A stretch of 39,982 nucleotides of DNA from an uncultured Collinsella sp. (GCA_900758375.1 CAAERJ010000064.1:1-39982), one strand, 5' to 3'. Positions 18,681-26,406 are shown, numbered from the stretch's first letter. Made by a program: numbers and translations. Notes: generated from the letters alone by a model not told the origin.

Positions 18681-20696
18681 ATGGTAAAGATTCGAGAGAA
18701 GCAAACCGAGCAGCTCGAGAAGGCTGCCTCCAAGGGGCTCAAGCTCGGTGGCTGGAAGAAGATGACGCTGTCTTCTAAGATTGCCGCCGTCGTGCTGGTG
18801 CTGGTCGCCCTGACTGCGATTTTGGCGCCCCTTCTTGCCCCCTATAGCCCGGTCGAGATCTTTACGGCTCGCCAGGCTCCCGGCAACGGATTTATCTTCG
18901 GTACCGACGATAAGGGTCGCGACATTCTGTCGCGCATGCTCTACGGCGGACGTTACTCGCTGATTATCGGCTTTGGTGCTACCGCCATGGCTTTGGTCTG
19001 TGGTTCCGTTGTCGGCGCTCTTGCAGCGGTTTCGCGCAAGTCTATCTCTGAGGCGATCATGCGTATCCTGGACATCATCATGTCCATCCCGGGTATCGCC
19101 CTCGCAGCCGTTTTCGTTTCCATCCTGGGCAATTCCGTGCCGTCGATCATCTTTGCGATCGGCTTTATGTACACCCCGCAGATCGCCCGTATCGTGCGCG
19201 CCAACATCGTGTCCGAGTACGGTGAGGACTATGTCCGCGCGGTCATCGTGTCCGGCGCCAAGGCTCCGTGGATTCTGATCAAGCATGTTCTGCGTAACTG
19301 CATCGCTCCGATTATGGTCTTCACCGTTACCCTGGTCGCCGACGCCATTATCTTCGAGGCCTCGCTGACCTTCATCGGCGCCGGCATCCAGGAGCCCACC
19401 GCTACCTGGGGCAACATTCTCGCCGACGCACGCGGTGGCGTGCTCGCTGGCCGTTGGTGGCAGGCACTGTTCCCGGGCCTGGCCATCATGATCACCTGCC
19501 TGGCGCTCAACATCCTCTCCGAGGGCATTACCGACGCCATGGCCGCTGCTCCCTCCGCCGCCCTGGATCCGACCGATTCCTCCAAGCGCCGCGAGGCCGA
19601 CCTGCTGGTTTCCGACCCCGTTCGTGCCTACAAGGAGCAGGCTCAGTCCCTGTCCGCCCGTCTTGGCGCACTGCGCGATGTCGAGCTCAAGCGTAACGAC
19701 CGCCATGTGCCCGATGAGTCCGTTGAGCCGATCCTTTCGGTCCGCGATTTCTGCATCCAGTTTGAGCACCACGGTGATATCAACGTCGTCGACCACGTTA
19801 ACTTTGACGTCCGTCCCGGCCAGACCATGGGCCTGGTAGGCGAGTCCGGCTGCGGTAAGTCCATCACCACGCTGGCCATCATGGGCCTGACCGACGATGA
19901 CGAGCATCTTTCCGGCGAGGTTCTCTGGGAGGGCCGTGACCTGCTCAAGATGAGCAAGAAGGAGTGGTTCGGCCTGCGCGGTACCGATATCGCCATGGTC
20001 TATCAGGACGCCCTGTCCTCGCTCAACCCCTCCATGCTCATCTCTGCCCAGATGAAGCAGCTCACCAAGCGCGGCGGCACCCGTAGCGCCGAGGAACTCC
20101 TGGAGCTCGTGGGCCTCGACCCCAAGCGTACGCTCGAGAGCTATCCGCACGAGCTTTCCGGTGGTCAGCGTCAGCGCGTTCTGATCGCTATGGCCCTTAC
20201 CCGCGACCCCAAGCTGGTTATCTGCGACGAGCCCACGACCGCTCTGGACGTTACGGTCCAGAAGCAGGTCATCAAGCTGCTCAACGACCTTCAGGCCAAG
20301 CTCGGCTTTGCCATGATCTTCGTTTCGCACGACCTGGCGCTGGTCGCCGAGGTCGCCCACAACATCACGGTTATGTACGCCGGCCAGGTTATTGAGCAGG
20401 CGCCCACCAAGGAGCTGCTCACCAACCCGATTCACGAGTACACCCGCGGCCTTCTGGGTTCCGTCCTGTCCATCGAGAGCGGTTCGGGCCGCCTGCACCA
20501 GGTGCCCGGCGCCGTTCCGAGCCCGCGCGATTTCCCCAAGGGCGATCGCTTCGCGCCCCGCTCGAGCCATCCGCGCATTGGCCTGGACACCCGTCCGGTC
20601 TTCAAGCGCGTGCCCGGCACCGAGCACTTCTATTCCGAGCTCCCCGACGAGGTGCTCAAGGCAAATGGTTTGACCCCTCACGCGGAGGTGATGTAG
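18681..20696 (+). CDS. Fused ABC permease-ATPase (DppC-DppD type), putative sialic acid importer
   Basis: One 671-residue protein joins two subunits that are separate in Opp/Dpp systems. Residues about 33-290 are a DppC-type permease (EAA loop EDYVRAVIVSGAKAPWILIK, 182-201). About 291-346 is a charged linker. Residues about 348-600 are an ATPase with Walker A GESGCGKS (387-394), signature LSGGQ (492-496) and Walker B LVICDE (512-517). The C-terminal tail still aligns with the OppD Cys motif, but all four cysteines are replaced (Asp622, Ser628, Leu635, Glu653). The reading frame is continuous with no sign of a sequencing join. As I recall, the Sat sialic acid importers also have a permease-ATPase fusion, which supports the substrate guess. 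Confidence 0.85.
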   Translation: MVKIREKQTEQLEKAASKGLKLGGWKKMTLSSKIAAVVLVLVALTAILAPLLAPYSPVEIFTARQAPGNGFIFGTDDKGRDILSRMLYGGRYSLIIGFGATAMALVCGSVVGALAAVSRKSISEAIMRILDIIMSIPGIALAAVFVSILGNSVPSIIFAIGFMYTPQIARIVRANIVSEYGEDYVRAVIVSGAKAPWILIKHVLRNCIAPIMVFTVTLVADAIIFEASLTFIGAGIQEPTATWGNILADARGGVLAGRWWQALFPGLAIMITCLALNILSEGITDAMAAAPSAALDPTDSSKRREADLLVSDPVRAYKEQAQSLSARLGALRDVELKRNDRHVPDESVEPILSVRDFCIQFEHHGDINVVDHVNFDVRPGQTMGLVGESGCGKSITTLAIMGLTDDDEHLSGEVLWEGRDLLKMSKKEWFGLRGTDIAMVYQDALSSLNPSMLISAQMKQLTKRGGTRSAEELLELVGLDPKRTLESYPHELSGGQRQRVLIAMALTRDPKLVICDEPTTALDVTVQKQVIKLLNDLQAKLGFAMIFVSHDLALVAEVAHNITVMYAGQVIEQAPTKELLTNPIHEYTRGLLGSVLSIESGSGRLHQVPGAVPSPRDFPKGDRFAPRSSHPRIGLDTRPVFKRVPGTEHFYSELPDEVLKANGLTPHAEVM

Positions 20697-21524
20697 ATGA
20701 GCGAGACCGCAGTCAACGGCGTCGAGCCGATCATCTTCCTTGATGACGTCCACGTCACCTTTAGGACCCGTACCGGCTCGATTCTGCACCCCAACCTGGT
20801 TCACGCCGTCCAGGGTGTAACGATTAAGCTCATGCCCGGACAGACCATCGGCATCGTCGGCGAGTCCGGTTGCGGAAAGTCCACCACGGCTAACGTCATG
20901 TGCGGCCTGCAGGCCCCCACGAGCGGCAAGGTCTACTTTAAGGGCAAGGACGTCACCAAGCGTACCGCCGAGGACCGTCGCCACATGGGTCGCGTCATCT
21001 CGGTCGTGTTCCAGAACCCGGCCACGGCGCTCAACCCCCGCATGGTCGTTCGCGAGCAACTGCTCGACCCCATGCGCGTCCACAACCTGGGTACCGAGGC
21101 CGAGCAGGAGAAGCGCGTCAAGGAGCTCTTGGAGCTCACCGGTCTGCCCTCCTCCGCCGCCGAGGTTCTTCCCGGCCAGCTTTCTGGCGGTCAGCGCCAG
21201 CGCGTGGCTATTGCGCGTGCCCTGTCGCTGAACCCCGATGCCATCATCGCCGACGAGCCCACCTCGGCGCTGGACGTTTCGGTCCGCGCGCAGATTCTAA
21301 ACCTGCTGACCGACCTTAAGAAGGAGCTCGGCCTGGCCATGGTATTTATCAGCCATGACATCCAGACGGTCCGCTACATCTCCGACGACATTATCGTCAT
21401 GAATGGCGGCAAGATCGTTGAGCAGGGCGAGGCCAAGCAGGTCTTCCAGCATCCTCAAGACCCCTACACCAAGATGCTGCTTGGCGCTGCGCCGTCGCTG
21501 CTGCATCCCAAGCTCGGCGAGTAA
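20697..21524 (+). CDS. ABC importer ATPase, DppF type (putative sialic acid)
   Basis: A 275-residue ATPase that would pair with the fused ATPase half. It shows Walker A GESGCGKS (55-62), Q-loop QNPATALNPR, signature LSGGQRQRV (162-170), Walker B AIIADEPTSALD (182-193) and the switch His in FISHD. It ends shortly after the ATPase fold and lacks the C-terminal cysteine-bearing extension found in the OppF of this same window. The start is ATG 20697, immediately after the upstream stop, with the near-perfect site GGAGGTGAT. Fourth gene of the transporter unit; a strong hairpin follows it. Confidence 0.85.
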   Translation: MSETAVNGVEPIIFLDDVHVTFRTRTGSILHPNLVHAVQGVTIKLMPGQTIGIVGESGCGKSTTANVMCGLQAPTSGKVYFKGKDVTKRTAEDRRHMGRVISVVFQNPATALNPRMVVREQLLDPMRVHNLGTEAEQEKRVKELLELTGLPSSAAEVLPGQLSGGQRQRVAIARALSLNPDAIIADEPTSALDVSVRAQILNLLTDLKKELGLAMVFISHDIQTVRYISDDIIVMNGGKIVEQGEAKQVFQHPQDPYTKMLLGAAPSLLHPKLGE

Positions 21525-21540
21525 CTTCGCTTTCCCTCCC

Positions 21541-21568
21541 GTGCGCCCGGTTCCCTTGCCGGGCGCAC
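21541..21568 (+). other. GC-rich stem-loop between transporter and esterase genes
   Basis: GTGCGCCCGG (21541-21550) and CCGGGCGCAC (21559-21568) form a perfect 10-bp stem with an 8-nt loop. It lacks a T-run and so looks like an mRNA processing or stabilising boundary, or a partial terminator, between the transporter and enzyme halves of the cassette. Confidence 0.5.
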
Positions 21569-21604
21569 CTCCGTTGCGATTTCGAAAGGTTGGGTTCACG
21601 AGCC

Positions 21605-22582
21605 ATGTCAAGTGCTCAGGAGCTACAACATCAATTTGGTGAATATCGAGGCGCCATGCCCCGTCCATCAGATTTCGATCTCTTTTGGAAGGATCGCATG
21701 GCCGAGGCTGACGCCGTCGGGCTTGACTATGCGATCGAGGCGGCATCGGTCACCGATGCCGTGACCTGCCAGCTTTTCGATCTCTGGTATACCGGCATGT
21801 GTGGCGCTCGCCTGCACGCCAAGTACCTTAAACCTGTCTCGGACGAGCCCGTGCCATTGGTACTTCAGTTCCATGGATATCCAGGTGCGAGTCGCAGCTG
21901 GTTTGAGCAGGCATCGTTTGCGGGCATGGGTATGGCGCTGATTGCTCTCGATTGCCCTGGCCAAGGAGGACCCTCCGAGGACATTGGCGGATTTGAGGGC
22001 ACAACGGTCGCGGGCCATATCGTCGCCGGTATCGACGGCGACCCGGCCAACCTCTACTATGTCCGCTTGCACCAAGATATTCGCATTCTGTGCCGTATTG
22101 TTCGCGAGCTCGAGGGCATCGATCTTGCCCGTGTGTTTGTGAACGGCGCGTCGCAGGGCGGCGGTTTGGGTATAGCGACCTGTGCGCTTAACAGCGAGCT
22201 TATCAATCGCGCCGCCATCCTCTATCCCTTCCTGTCGGATTTCCGCCTGGTCTGGGATTTGGATGCCGACGACATCGCCTACGAGGGCCTGCGCTATTGG
22301 TCTCGCTGGTTTGACGAGGACTCGACTCGTATCGACGAAGCCTATGCCAAGCTGGCGTACTTCGATTCCAAGAACTTTGCCCCCATGGTCAAATGCCCCG
22401 TGCTGTTTGGCACGGGCACAGCCGATATCGTCTGCCCTCCGGCGACGCAGTTTGCAGTCTACAACAACCTGACCTGTGAAAAGCGTCATGAGTTCTTTGA
22501 AGGCTTCGGTCACGAGGAGATTCAGGATTTTGACGATCTGATCATTCCATTTTTCTGCAAGGGAGGGGAGGCTCATGTCTAA
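21605..22582 (+). CDS. CE7/AXE1-like acetylesterase, candidate sialate O-acetylesterase
   Basis: A 325-residue alpha/beta hydrolase of the acetyl xylan esterase/cephalosporin-C deacetylase (CE7) type. It has HGYPG at 90-94 (oxyanion region), CPGQG near 117-121 where CE7 enzymes have RGQG, nucleophile Ser183 in GASQGGG, Asp274 in GTADIV and His303 in GFGHEE, a complete triad. No signal peptide, so it acts in the cytosol on imported substrate. In a sialic acid cassette the natural substrate would be O-acetyl groups on sialic acid; a pneumococcal CE7 esterase is a precedent. The ATG at 21605 is chosen although the nearest GAAAGG is 16 nt away; TTG 21590 is too close to it. Confidence 0.78.
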   Translation: MSSAQELQHQFGEYRGAMPRPSDFDLFWKDRMAEADAVGLDYAIEAASVTDAVTCQLFDLWYTGMCGARLHAKYLKPVSDEPVPLVLQFHGYPGASRSWFEQASFAGMGMALIALDCPGQGGPSEDIGGFEGTTVAGHIVAGIDGDPANLYYVRLHQDIRILCRIVRELEGIDLARVFVNGASQGGGLGIATCALNSELINRAAILYPFLSDFRLVWDLDADDIAYEGLRYWSRWFDEDSTRIDEAYAKLAYFDSKNFAPMVKCPVLFGTGTADIVCPPATQFAVYNNLTCEKRHEFFEGFGHEEIQDFDDLIIPFFCKGGEAHV

Positions 22583-23426
22583 GTGCGAGAGCAATATCGA
22601 TGAGCTGATTGTCCCCGAGCTTGCGGGAATTGCTGGGACGGTTTCGTCAAGGCTCTCTGATTTCCGGGATTGGCGCGGCGATGCTTCTGCGGATGTTTCC
22701 GAGTTGGAGACAGCCGCTTCGGACCTTGAGGTTTGCGGGCTGACCGTTACGGCGATTGATTTCGCCAATCCGTGCGCGCGCTACTCCGAGGTTTCCTTTG
22801 AGCTCGGCGGGTATGTCGTGCACGGCCGTTTGATTGAGCCCTCTGGTTGCGCCCGAAGATCCGAGCTTGTTCCGCTGTGTCTGATGTTCCATGACATCGA
22901 TCGGCCTGTGCGCGGCTGGCATCACATGACGAGATTTGCCGCCATGGGGTATGCCGTCCTCGCGCTGGATGACGATGTTGCTGGTGCGGACGACCTGCAG
23001 CGGGGGATTGCTTCGCCCGCTTTTGTCGAGCGCGTCCGTTGGGGTTGCGCGATGGCGAAGGTTGCGCGCAATCATGATGGCGTGGACTCCGATCGCATTT
23101 TTGCGTGGGGCGAGGGCCTTGGCGGCGGTGTTGCGCTGGCGGTTTCCGCTCTGGACGAGCGGGGCTTTGCCTGCACGGCGGTTGCCAATCCAATTCCCGG
23201 TGGCCTCGAGGCTCTGTCGTCTCGGGTGCGCGGATCGGTGCTCATGGGCACATCGCTTATGGACGCCGTGAGCGATCCCAAGGGTCAGCTTGCCGTATTC
23301 AACGGTCTTGAGTGCGACCGAAGGCATATCATCTATGCCAAATACGCTCACGAGCGCATCAATGCGTTCGAAAACGAAGTCGTCGACTTCTTTAACCAAA
23401 CGTTCTACCCGTGTTCTTTGGCCTAG
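22575..23426 (+). CDS. CE7-like esterase paralogue lacking the nucleophile serine
   Basis: A 283-residue cytosolic protein that aligns with the preceding esterase over its second half. RIFAWGEGLGGG stands where the first copy has RVFVNGASQGGG, so the nucleophile Ser is Gly181. The later Asp (Asp230 in GTSLMDAV) and His (His259 in YAHER) are kept. The N-terminal half is more divergent and shorter; the cap region between triad elements is much reduced. The frame is intact with a good AGGGGAGG site and an 8-nt overlap with the upstream gene, so it is translated rather than decaying. It may be a non-catalytic partner of the first esterase, or use another residue. Function unknown. Confidence 0.7.
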   Translation: MSKCESNIDELIVPELAGIAGTVSSRLSDFRDWRGDASADVSELETAASDLEVCGLTVTAIDFANPCARYSEVSFELGGYVVHGRLIEPSGCARRSELVPLCLMFHDIDRPVRGWHHMTRFAAMGYAVLALDDDVAGADDLQRGIASPAFVERVRWGCAMAKVARNHDGVDSDRIFAWGEGLGGGVALAVSALDERGFACTAVANPIPGGLEALSSRVRGSVLMGTSLMDAVSDPKGQLAVFNGLECDRRHIIYAKYAHERINAFENEVVDFFNQTFYPCSLA

Positions 23427-23494
23427 ACGGCCTGGACACTGCCAACAAGAGTGGGCGGCATAGGGCCGCTCGCCAGACAACTAAGGAGATTCTT

Positions 23495-24415
23495 GTGGCA
23501 ACTCAGAAATTCACCGGCGTTATCCCTCCCGTCGTTGTTCCCGATACCGAAGACCACCAGCTCGATGTTGCCTCCTTTGAGCGCAGCATCAACCGCATGA
23601 TCGATGCCGGCGTCGATGGCCTGTTCTTCCTGGGATCCTCGGGCGAGGTCGTCTTCTCCACCGACGAGCGCCGTCGCCAGATTGTCGCCGAGGCCGTGCG
23701 CATCGTCGACCACCGCGTGCCTGTTCTGGTCGGCATCATCGACACCGAGACCGAGCGCATGATCGAGCACGGCAAGGTCGCTCAGGAGCTGGGTGCCGAT
23801 GCGCTTGTTGCCACCTGCCCGTTCTATGCCCTGCAGGGCATGACCGAGGTCGAGGAGCACTTCCGCATCCTGCACGAGGAGCTCGACCTGCCCATCTTTG
23901 CCTATGACATTCCCGTGTGCGTTCACACCAAGCTCCCCTGGAAGCTCCTTGCCAAGCTCGGCGCCGAGGGCGTCCTGGCTGGCGTCAAGGATTCCTCGGG
24001 CGATGACATCTCGTTCCGCTACCTCATTCAGGAGAACGAGAAGAACGGCCATCCGATGAGCATCCTTACCGGCCATGAGGTCGTCGTCGACGGTGCCTAT
24101 CTCGGTGGCGCCGACGGCTCTGTCCCGGGTCTCGCCAACGTTGAGCCCGAGGGCTACGTTCGTCAGTGGAAGGCCGCTCAGGCTGGTGACTGGGCTACCG
24201 TCAAGGCCGAGCAGGATCGCCTCAATGAGATTTCGCACATCTGGGATGTCACCTCGGGCGTCCAGGGCTATGCCGGTGGCGTCGGCGCCTTCAAGACCGC
24301 TATGAACCTCATGGGCATCTTCGACAGCCCGACCATGCCGCGCCCGGTGAAGGCCATGACCGGTGAGAACGTCGAGGCGATTCGCAAGGTCCTCCAGGAC
24401 AACGGTCTCCTTTAA
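23495..24415 (+). CDS. nanA: DHDPS/NAL-family aldolase, putative N-acetylneuraminate lyase
   Basis: A 306-residue (beta/alpha)8 aldolase of the dihydrodipicolinate synthase/N-acetylneuraminate lyase family. The family motif reads GSSGE at 47-51, Tyr137 lies in YDIP, and the Schiff-base Lys165 in GVKDSSGD. The TIM-barrel class I aldolase mechanism is therefore intact. DapA, KDG aldolase and NanA share this fold, and no single residue I can see settles the substrate; position between importer and nanK/nanE homologues favours Neu5Ac to ManNAc plus pyruvate. The start is GTG 23495 behind AAGGAGA; the longer upstream frame overlaps the preceding gene and has no ribosome site. Confidence 0.78.
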   Translation: MATQKFTGVIPPVVVPDTEDHQLDVASFERSINRMIDAGVDGLFFLGSSGEVVFSTDERRRQIVAEAVRIVDHRVPVLVGIIDTETERMIEHGKVAQELGADALVATCPFYALQGMTEVEEHFRILHEELDLPIFAYDIPVCVHTKLPWKLLAKLGAEGVLAGVKDSSGDDISFRYLIQENEKNGHPMSILTGHEVVVDGAYLGGADGSVPGLANVEPEGYVRQWKAAQAGDWATVKAEQDRLNEISHIWDVTSGVQGYAGGVGAFKTAMNLMGIFDSPTMPRPVKAMTGENVEAIRKVLQDNGLL

Positions 24416-24422
24416 AGCTTTC

Positions 24423-24510
24423 CCAGGCACCCGACCTCGCCGTTCAACCGTGCGGCCATGACCCATTAGGCCAATGGCCGCACGGTTTCTCGGCGATCTC
24501 GGGCACCTGG
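24423..24510. repeat. Large imperfect palindrome between nanA and nanK
   Basis: Three nested stems form one long hairpin: CCAGGCACCCGA (24423-24434) with TCGGGCACCTGG (24499-24510), two mismatches; CGCCG (24438-24442) with CGGCG (24491-24495); and a perfect 14-bp inner stem (24446-24459 with 24474-24487). Only a short TTTCT follows the inner stem. It could act as a terminator, an RNase-resistant barrier or a dispersed intergenic repeat. Confidence 0.65.
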
Positions 24511-24586
24511 AAAACCTTTACCGCGCTGTGACGGCTAGCCTGACGGCGCATTTCCTGTAGTTGTTTTGTCTCCGAAGGAGAACGAC

Positions 24587-25552
24587 ATGGAGAACAAGTA
24601 CGTCTGCTCTGTCGATATCGGCGGAACTAAGATCGCGACTGCCATCATGGAGTACCCGGCTGACGGCGGTGTGCCCCATCCCGTTTTTGAGGCTGAGGTT
24701 CCCACCGAGGCCCAGGAGGGTGGCGAAGCGGTCTTCCAGCGCATCGAGGCGTCTATCAAGGCAGCTCTTGAGGCAAATCCCGATGTCGAGGTCCTCGGAG
24801 TTGGCATCGGCGCTGCCGGTGTCGTCGACCCCAAGACGGGCGCCATCGCGTATGCCAATGAGATTATGCCCGGCTGGTCCGGCGTTCAGTTGGGGCCGCG
24901 TCTGCGCGAGGACCTCGGCCTTCCCGTTGCCGTTGTAGGCGACGTGCAGGCTCATGCTCTGGGCGAGGCCCACTGGGGCGTCGGCAAGGGCAAGTTCTCC
25001 GTCTTGTGTTTGGGCATCGGTACGGGCATCGGCGGCGCATATGTCGAGAACGGCCGCGTGATGCAGGGCTTCCATGGTGCTGCCGGCCATATGGGCCACA
25101 TCGAGTGCTCGGCTGCCGCCGGCATTCCCTGCGCCTGCGGGCGTTCCGGCCATCTGGAGTCGGTTGCTTCCGGAACATCAATCGGGCGCATGTACGATGA
25201 GCGTTTTGGCCGCGTCGACCCCAGCCGTCCTTCGGTCGGCCGTGACGTGAACGACCTGTGCCGCGCAGGCGACGCAAAGGCGACCGAGGTCATTCATGAC
25301 GCCGGCTTTGCGCTGGGCGCCAGCCTGGGCTCGCTCGCTAACATCCTGGACCCTGAGGTCATCGTGCTTTCGGGCGGCGTGATTCACCAAGGTCCCGATT
25401 GGCGTTCACAGACGTGGAAGGACTCGGTGCACGAGGGCTATGCTAGCCAGGCGCTCGACCCGCTTCAGGACACGCCGATTCTCATCGGCTCTCTGGAGGG
25501 CGACGCGCCGCTCATCGGTGCCGCCGAACACCTTCTTGCATCGTTGAAGTAA
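24587..25552 (+). CDS. nanK: ROK-family sugar kinase, putative N-acetylmannosamine kinase
   Basis: A 321-residue ROK kinase. It has the ATP phosphate-binding DIGGTKI near residues 10-16, a mid-protein GIGTGIGGAYV, and the ROK zinc motif GHIEC ... CACGRSGHLE. Glucokinase and NanK share these motifs; context favours phosphorylation of ManNAc to ManNAc-6-P. No helix-turn-helix precedes the kinase domain, so it is an enzyme and not a ROK repressor. The start is ATG 24587 with GAAGGAGAA just upstream. It lies between two large hairpin elements, which may uncouple its level from nanA and nanE. Confidence 0.82.
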   Translation: MENKYVCSVDIGGTKIATAIMEYPADGGVPHPVFEAEVPTEAQEGGEAVFQRIEASIKAALEANPDVEVLGVGIGAAGVVDPKTGAIAYANEIMPGWSGVQLGPRLREDLGLPVAVVGDVQAHALGEAHWGVGKGKFSVLCLGIGTGIGGAYVENGRVMQGFHGAAGHMGHIECSAAAGIPCACGRSGHLESVASGTSIGRMYDERFGRVDPSRPSVGRDVNDLCRAGDAKATEVIHDAGFALGASLGSLANILDPEVIVLSGGVIHQGPDWRSQTWKDSVHEGYASQALDPLQDTPILIGSLEGDAPLIGAAEHLLASLK

Positions 25553-25569
25553 ACATAACTACCAAGTGC

Positions 25570-25667
25570 GCCTTCTGAGGTGCCGCAGATTGACGTGAAA
25601 GAGGAGCGAAGCGTACTTCGGTACGCGAGCGACGGTTTGAACGTCAAGGTGCGGTGTCTCAGAAGGC
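25570..25667. repeat. 98-nt multi-stem hairpin element between nanK and nanE
   Basis: The outer stem GCCTTCTGAG (25570-25579) with CTCAGAAGGC (25658-25667) is perfect. It encloses CCGCA/TGCGG (25583-25587 with 25650-25654), TTGACGT/ACGTCAA (25590-25596 with 25641-25647) and an apical GCGTAC-TTCG-GTACGC tetraloop hairpin (25611-25626). The design looks like a dispersed REP/MITE-type intergenic element or a structured RNA. Only one copy is in the window. Confidence 0.7.
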
Positions 25668-25692
25668 TGTTTTGAGAAAGGTTGAGTCGAAC

Positions 25693-26379
25693 ATGACCGT
25701 TGATCCTTTGATCCAGTCCCTGAAGGGCAAGCTCGTCGTGAGCGTTCAGGCGTATATGGGCGAGCCGCTTCGTACGCCCGAGACCATGGCTCAAATGTCT
25801 CGCGCTTGCGAGCTTGGCGGCGCCGCCGCCATTCGCTGCCAGGGCCTTGCCGACATTGCCGCCATTAAGGGTCGCTGTGAGGTTCCCGTCATCGGTCTGT
25901 GGAAGGACGGGCACGAGGGCGTTTACATCACGCCGACGCTGCGTCACGCTCGTGCCTGCGTTGCTGCGGGTGCCGATATCGTGGCGATCGACGCCACCGA
26001 TCGTCCGCGTCCCGATGGCAAGTCGGTCGAGGATACCTTCCGCCCGCTGCACGAGGAGGGTGTGCTCCTGATGGCGGATTGTGCCACCATCGAGGACATT
26101 CGCCGTGCGGTTGATATGGGCTTCGACCTGGTATCCACCACACTCTCTCACGGTGTCGCCGCCATCGACTGCACCATGGCCGATGGCCCCGACCTGCCGC
26201 TCCTGCGTCAGGCGACCGAGGAATTTCCCGGCCTTCCCATCATTTGCGAGGGTCGCGTGCATACGCCCGAGGAGGCTCGCGCTGCAATCGACGCCGGCGC
26301 GTGGGCCGTTGTCGTCGGCACCGCTATCACGCACCCCACGAGTATTACAAGTTGGTTCAAGGCTGCGCTTGAGGCGTAA
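25693..26379 (+). CDS. nanE: Putative N-acetylmannosamine-6-phosphate 2-epimerase
   Basis: A 228-residue TIM-barrel enzyme of the NanE family that converts ManNAc-6-P to GlcNAc-6-P. Motifs typical of the family are LVVSVQA near the N-terminus (substrate Gln/Lys region), IRCQG, PVIGLWK, AIDATDRPRPDG, LMADCATIED and the phosphate-binding GAWAVVVGTAIT near the end. This is the most specific marker of amino-sugar/sialic acid catabolism in the cassette. I chose ATG 25693, 11 nt after AAAGG; an in-frame ATG at 25654 lies inside the preceding hairpin and is unlikely. Last gene of the cassette; a terminator follows at 26431. Confidence 0.9.
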   Translation: MTVDPLIQSLKGKLVVSVQAYMGEPLRTPETMAQMSRACELGGAAAIRCQGLADIAAIKGRCEVPVIGLWKDGHEGVYITPTLRHARACVAAGADIVAIDATDRPRPDGKSVEDTFRPLHEEGVLLMADCATIEDIRRAVDMGFDLVSTTLSHGVAAIDCTMADGPDLPLLRQATEEFPGLPIICEGRVHTPEEARAAIDAGAWAVVVGTAITHPTSITSWFKAALEA

Positions 26380-26406
26380 GACGGGCCTTGTATCCGCTTG
26401 GGGCGG

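Noticed and set aside
18231..21083. 950-codon open frame on the minus strand opposite the fused transporter genes
   Set aside because: It mirrors two strongly supported plus-strand genes. Their codon bias avoids TTA, CTA and TCA, so the opposite strand lacks stop codons. The translation is a low-complexity mix with no domain or ribosome site. The same applies to long minus-strand frames at 15934-17439, 28480-29691, 29619-30944, 31512-33245, 33891-35558 and 37600-39309.
22575..23426. The second esterase as a pseudogene
   Set aside because: The frame is intact, it overlaps its neighbour in the usual coupled fashion and has a good ribosome site. Only the nucleophile is replaced.
24587..25552. 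The ROK protein as a nan repressor
   Set aside because: ROK repressors carry an N-terminal helix-turn-helix. This protein starts directly with the kinase ATP-binding motif.
25570..25667. The nanK-nanE hairpin as an intrinsic terminator
   Set aside because: No T-run follows the outer stem on the plus strand and nanE starts 25 nt later. A terminator would silence the last gene of the pathway.
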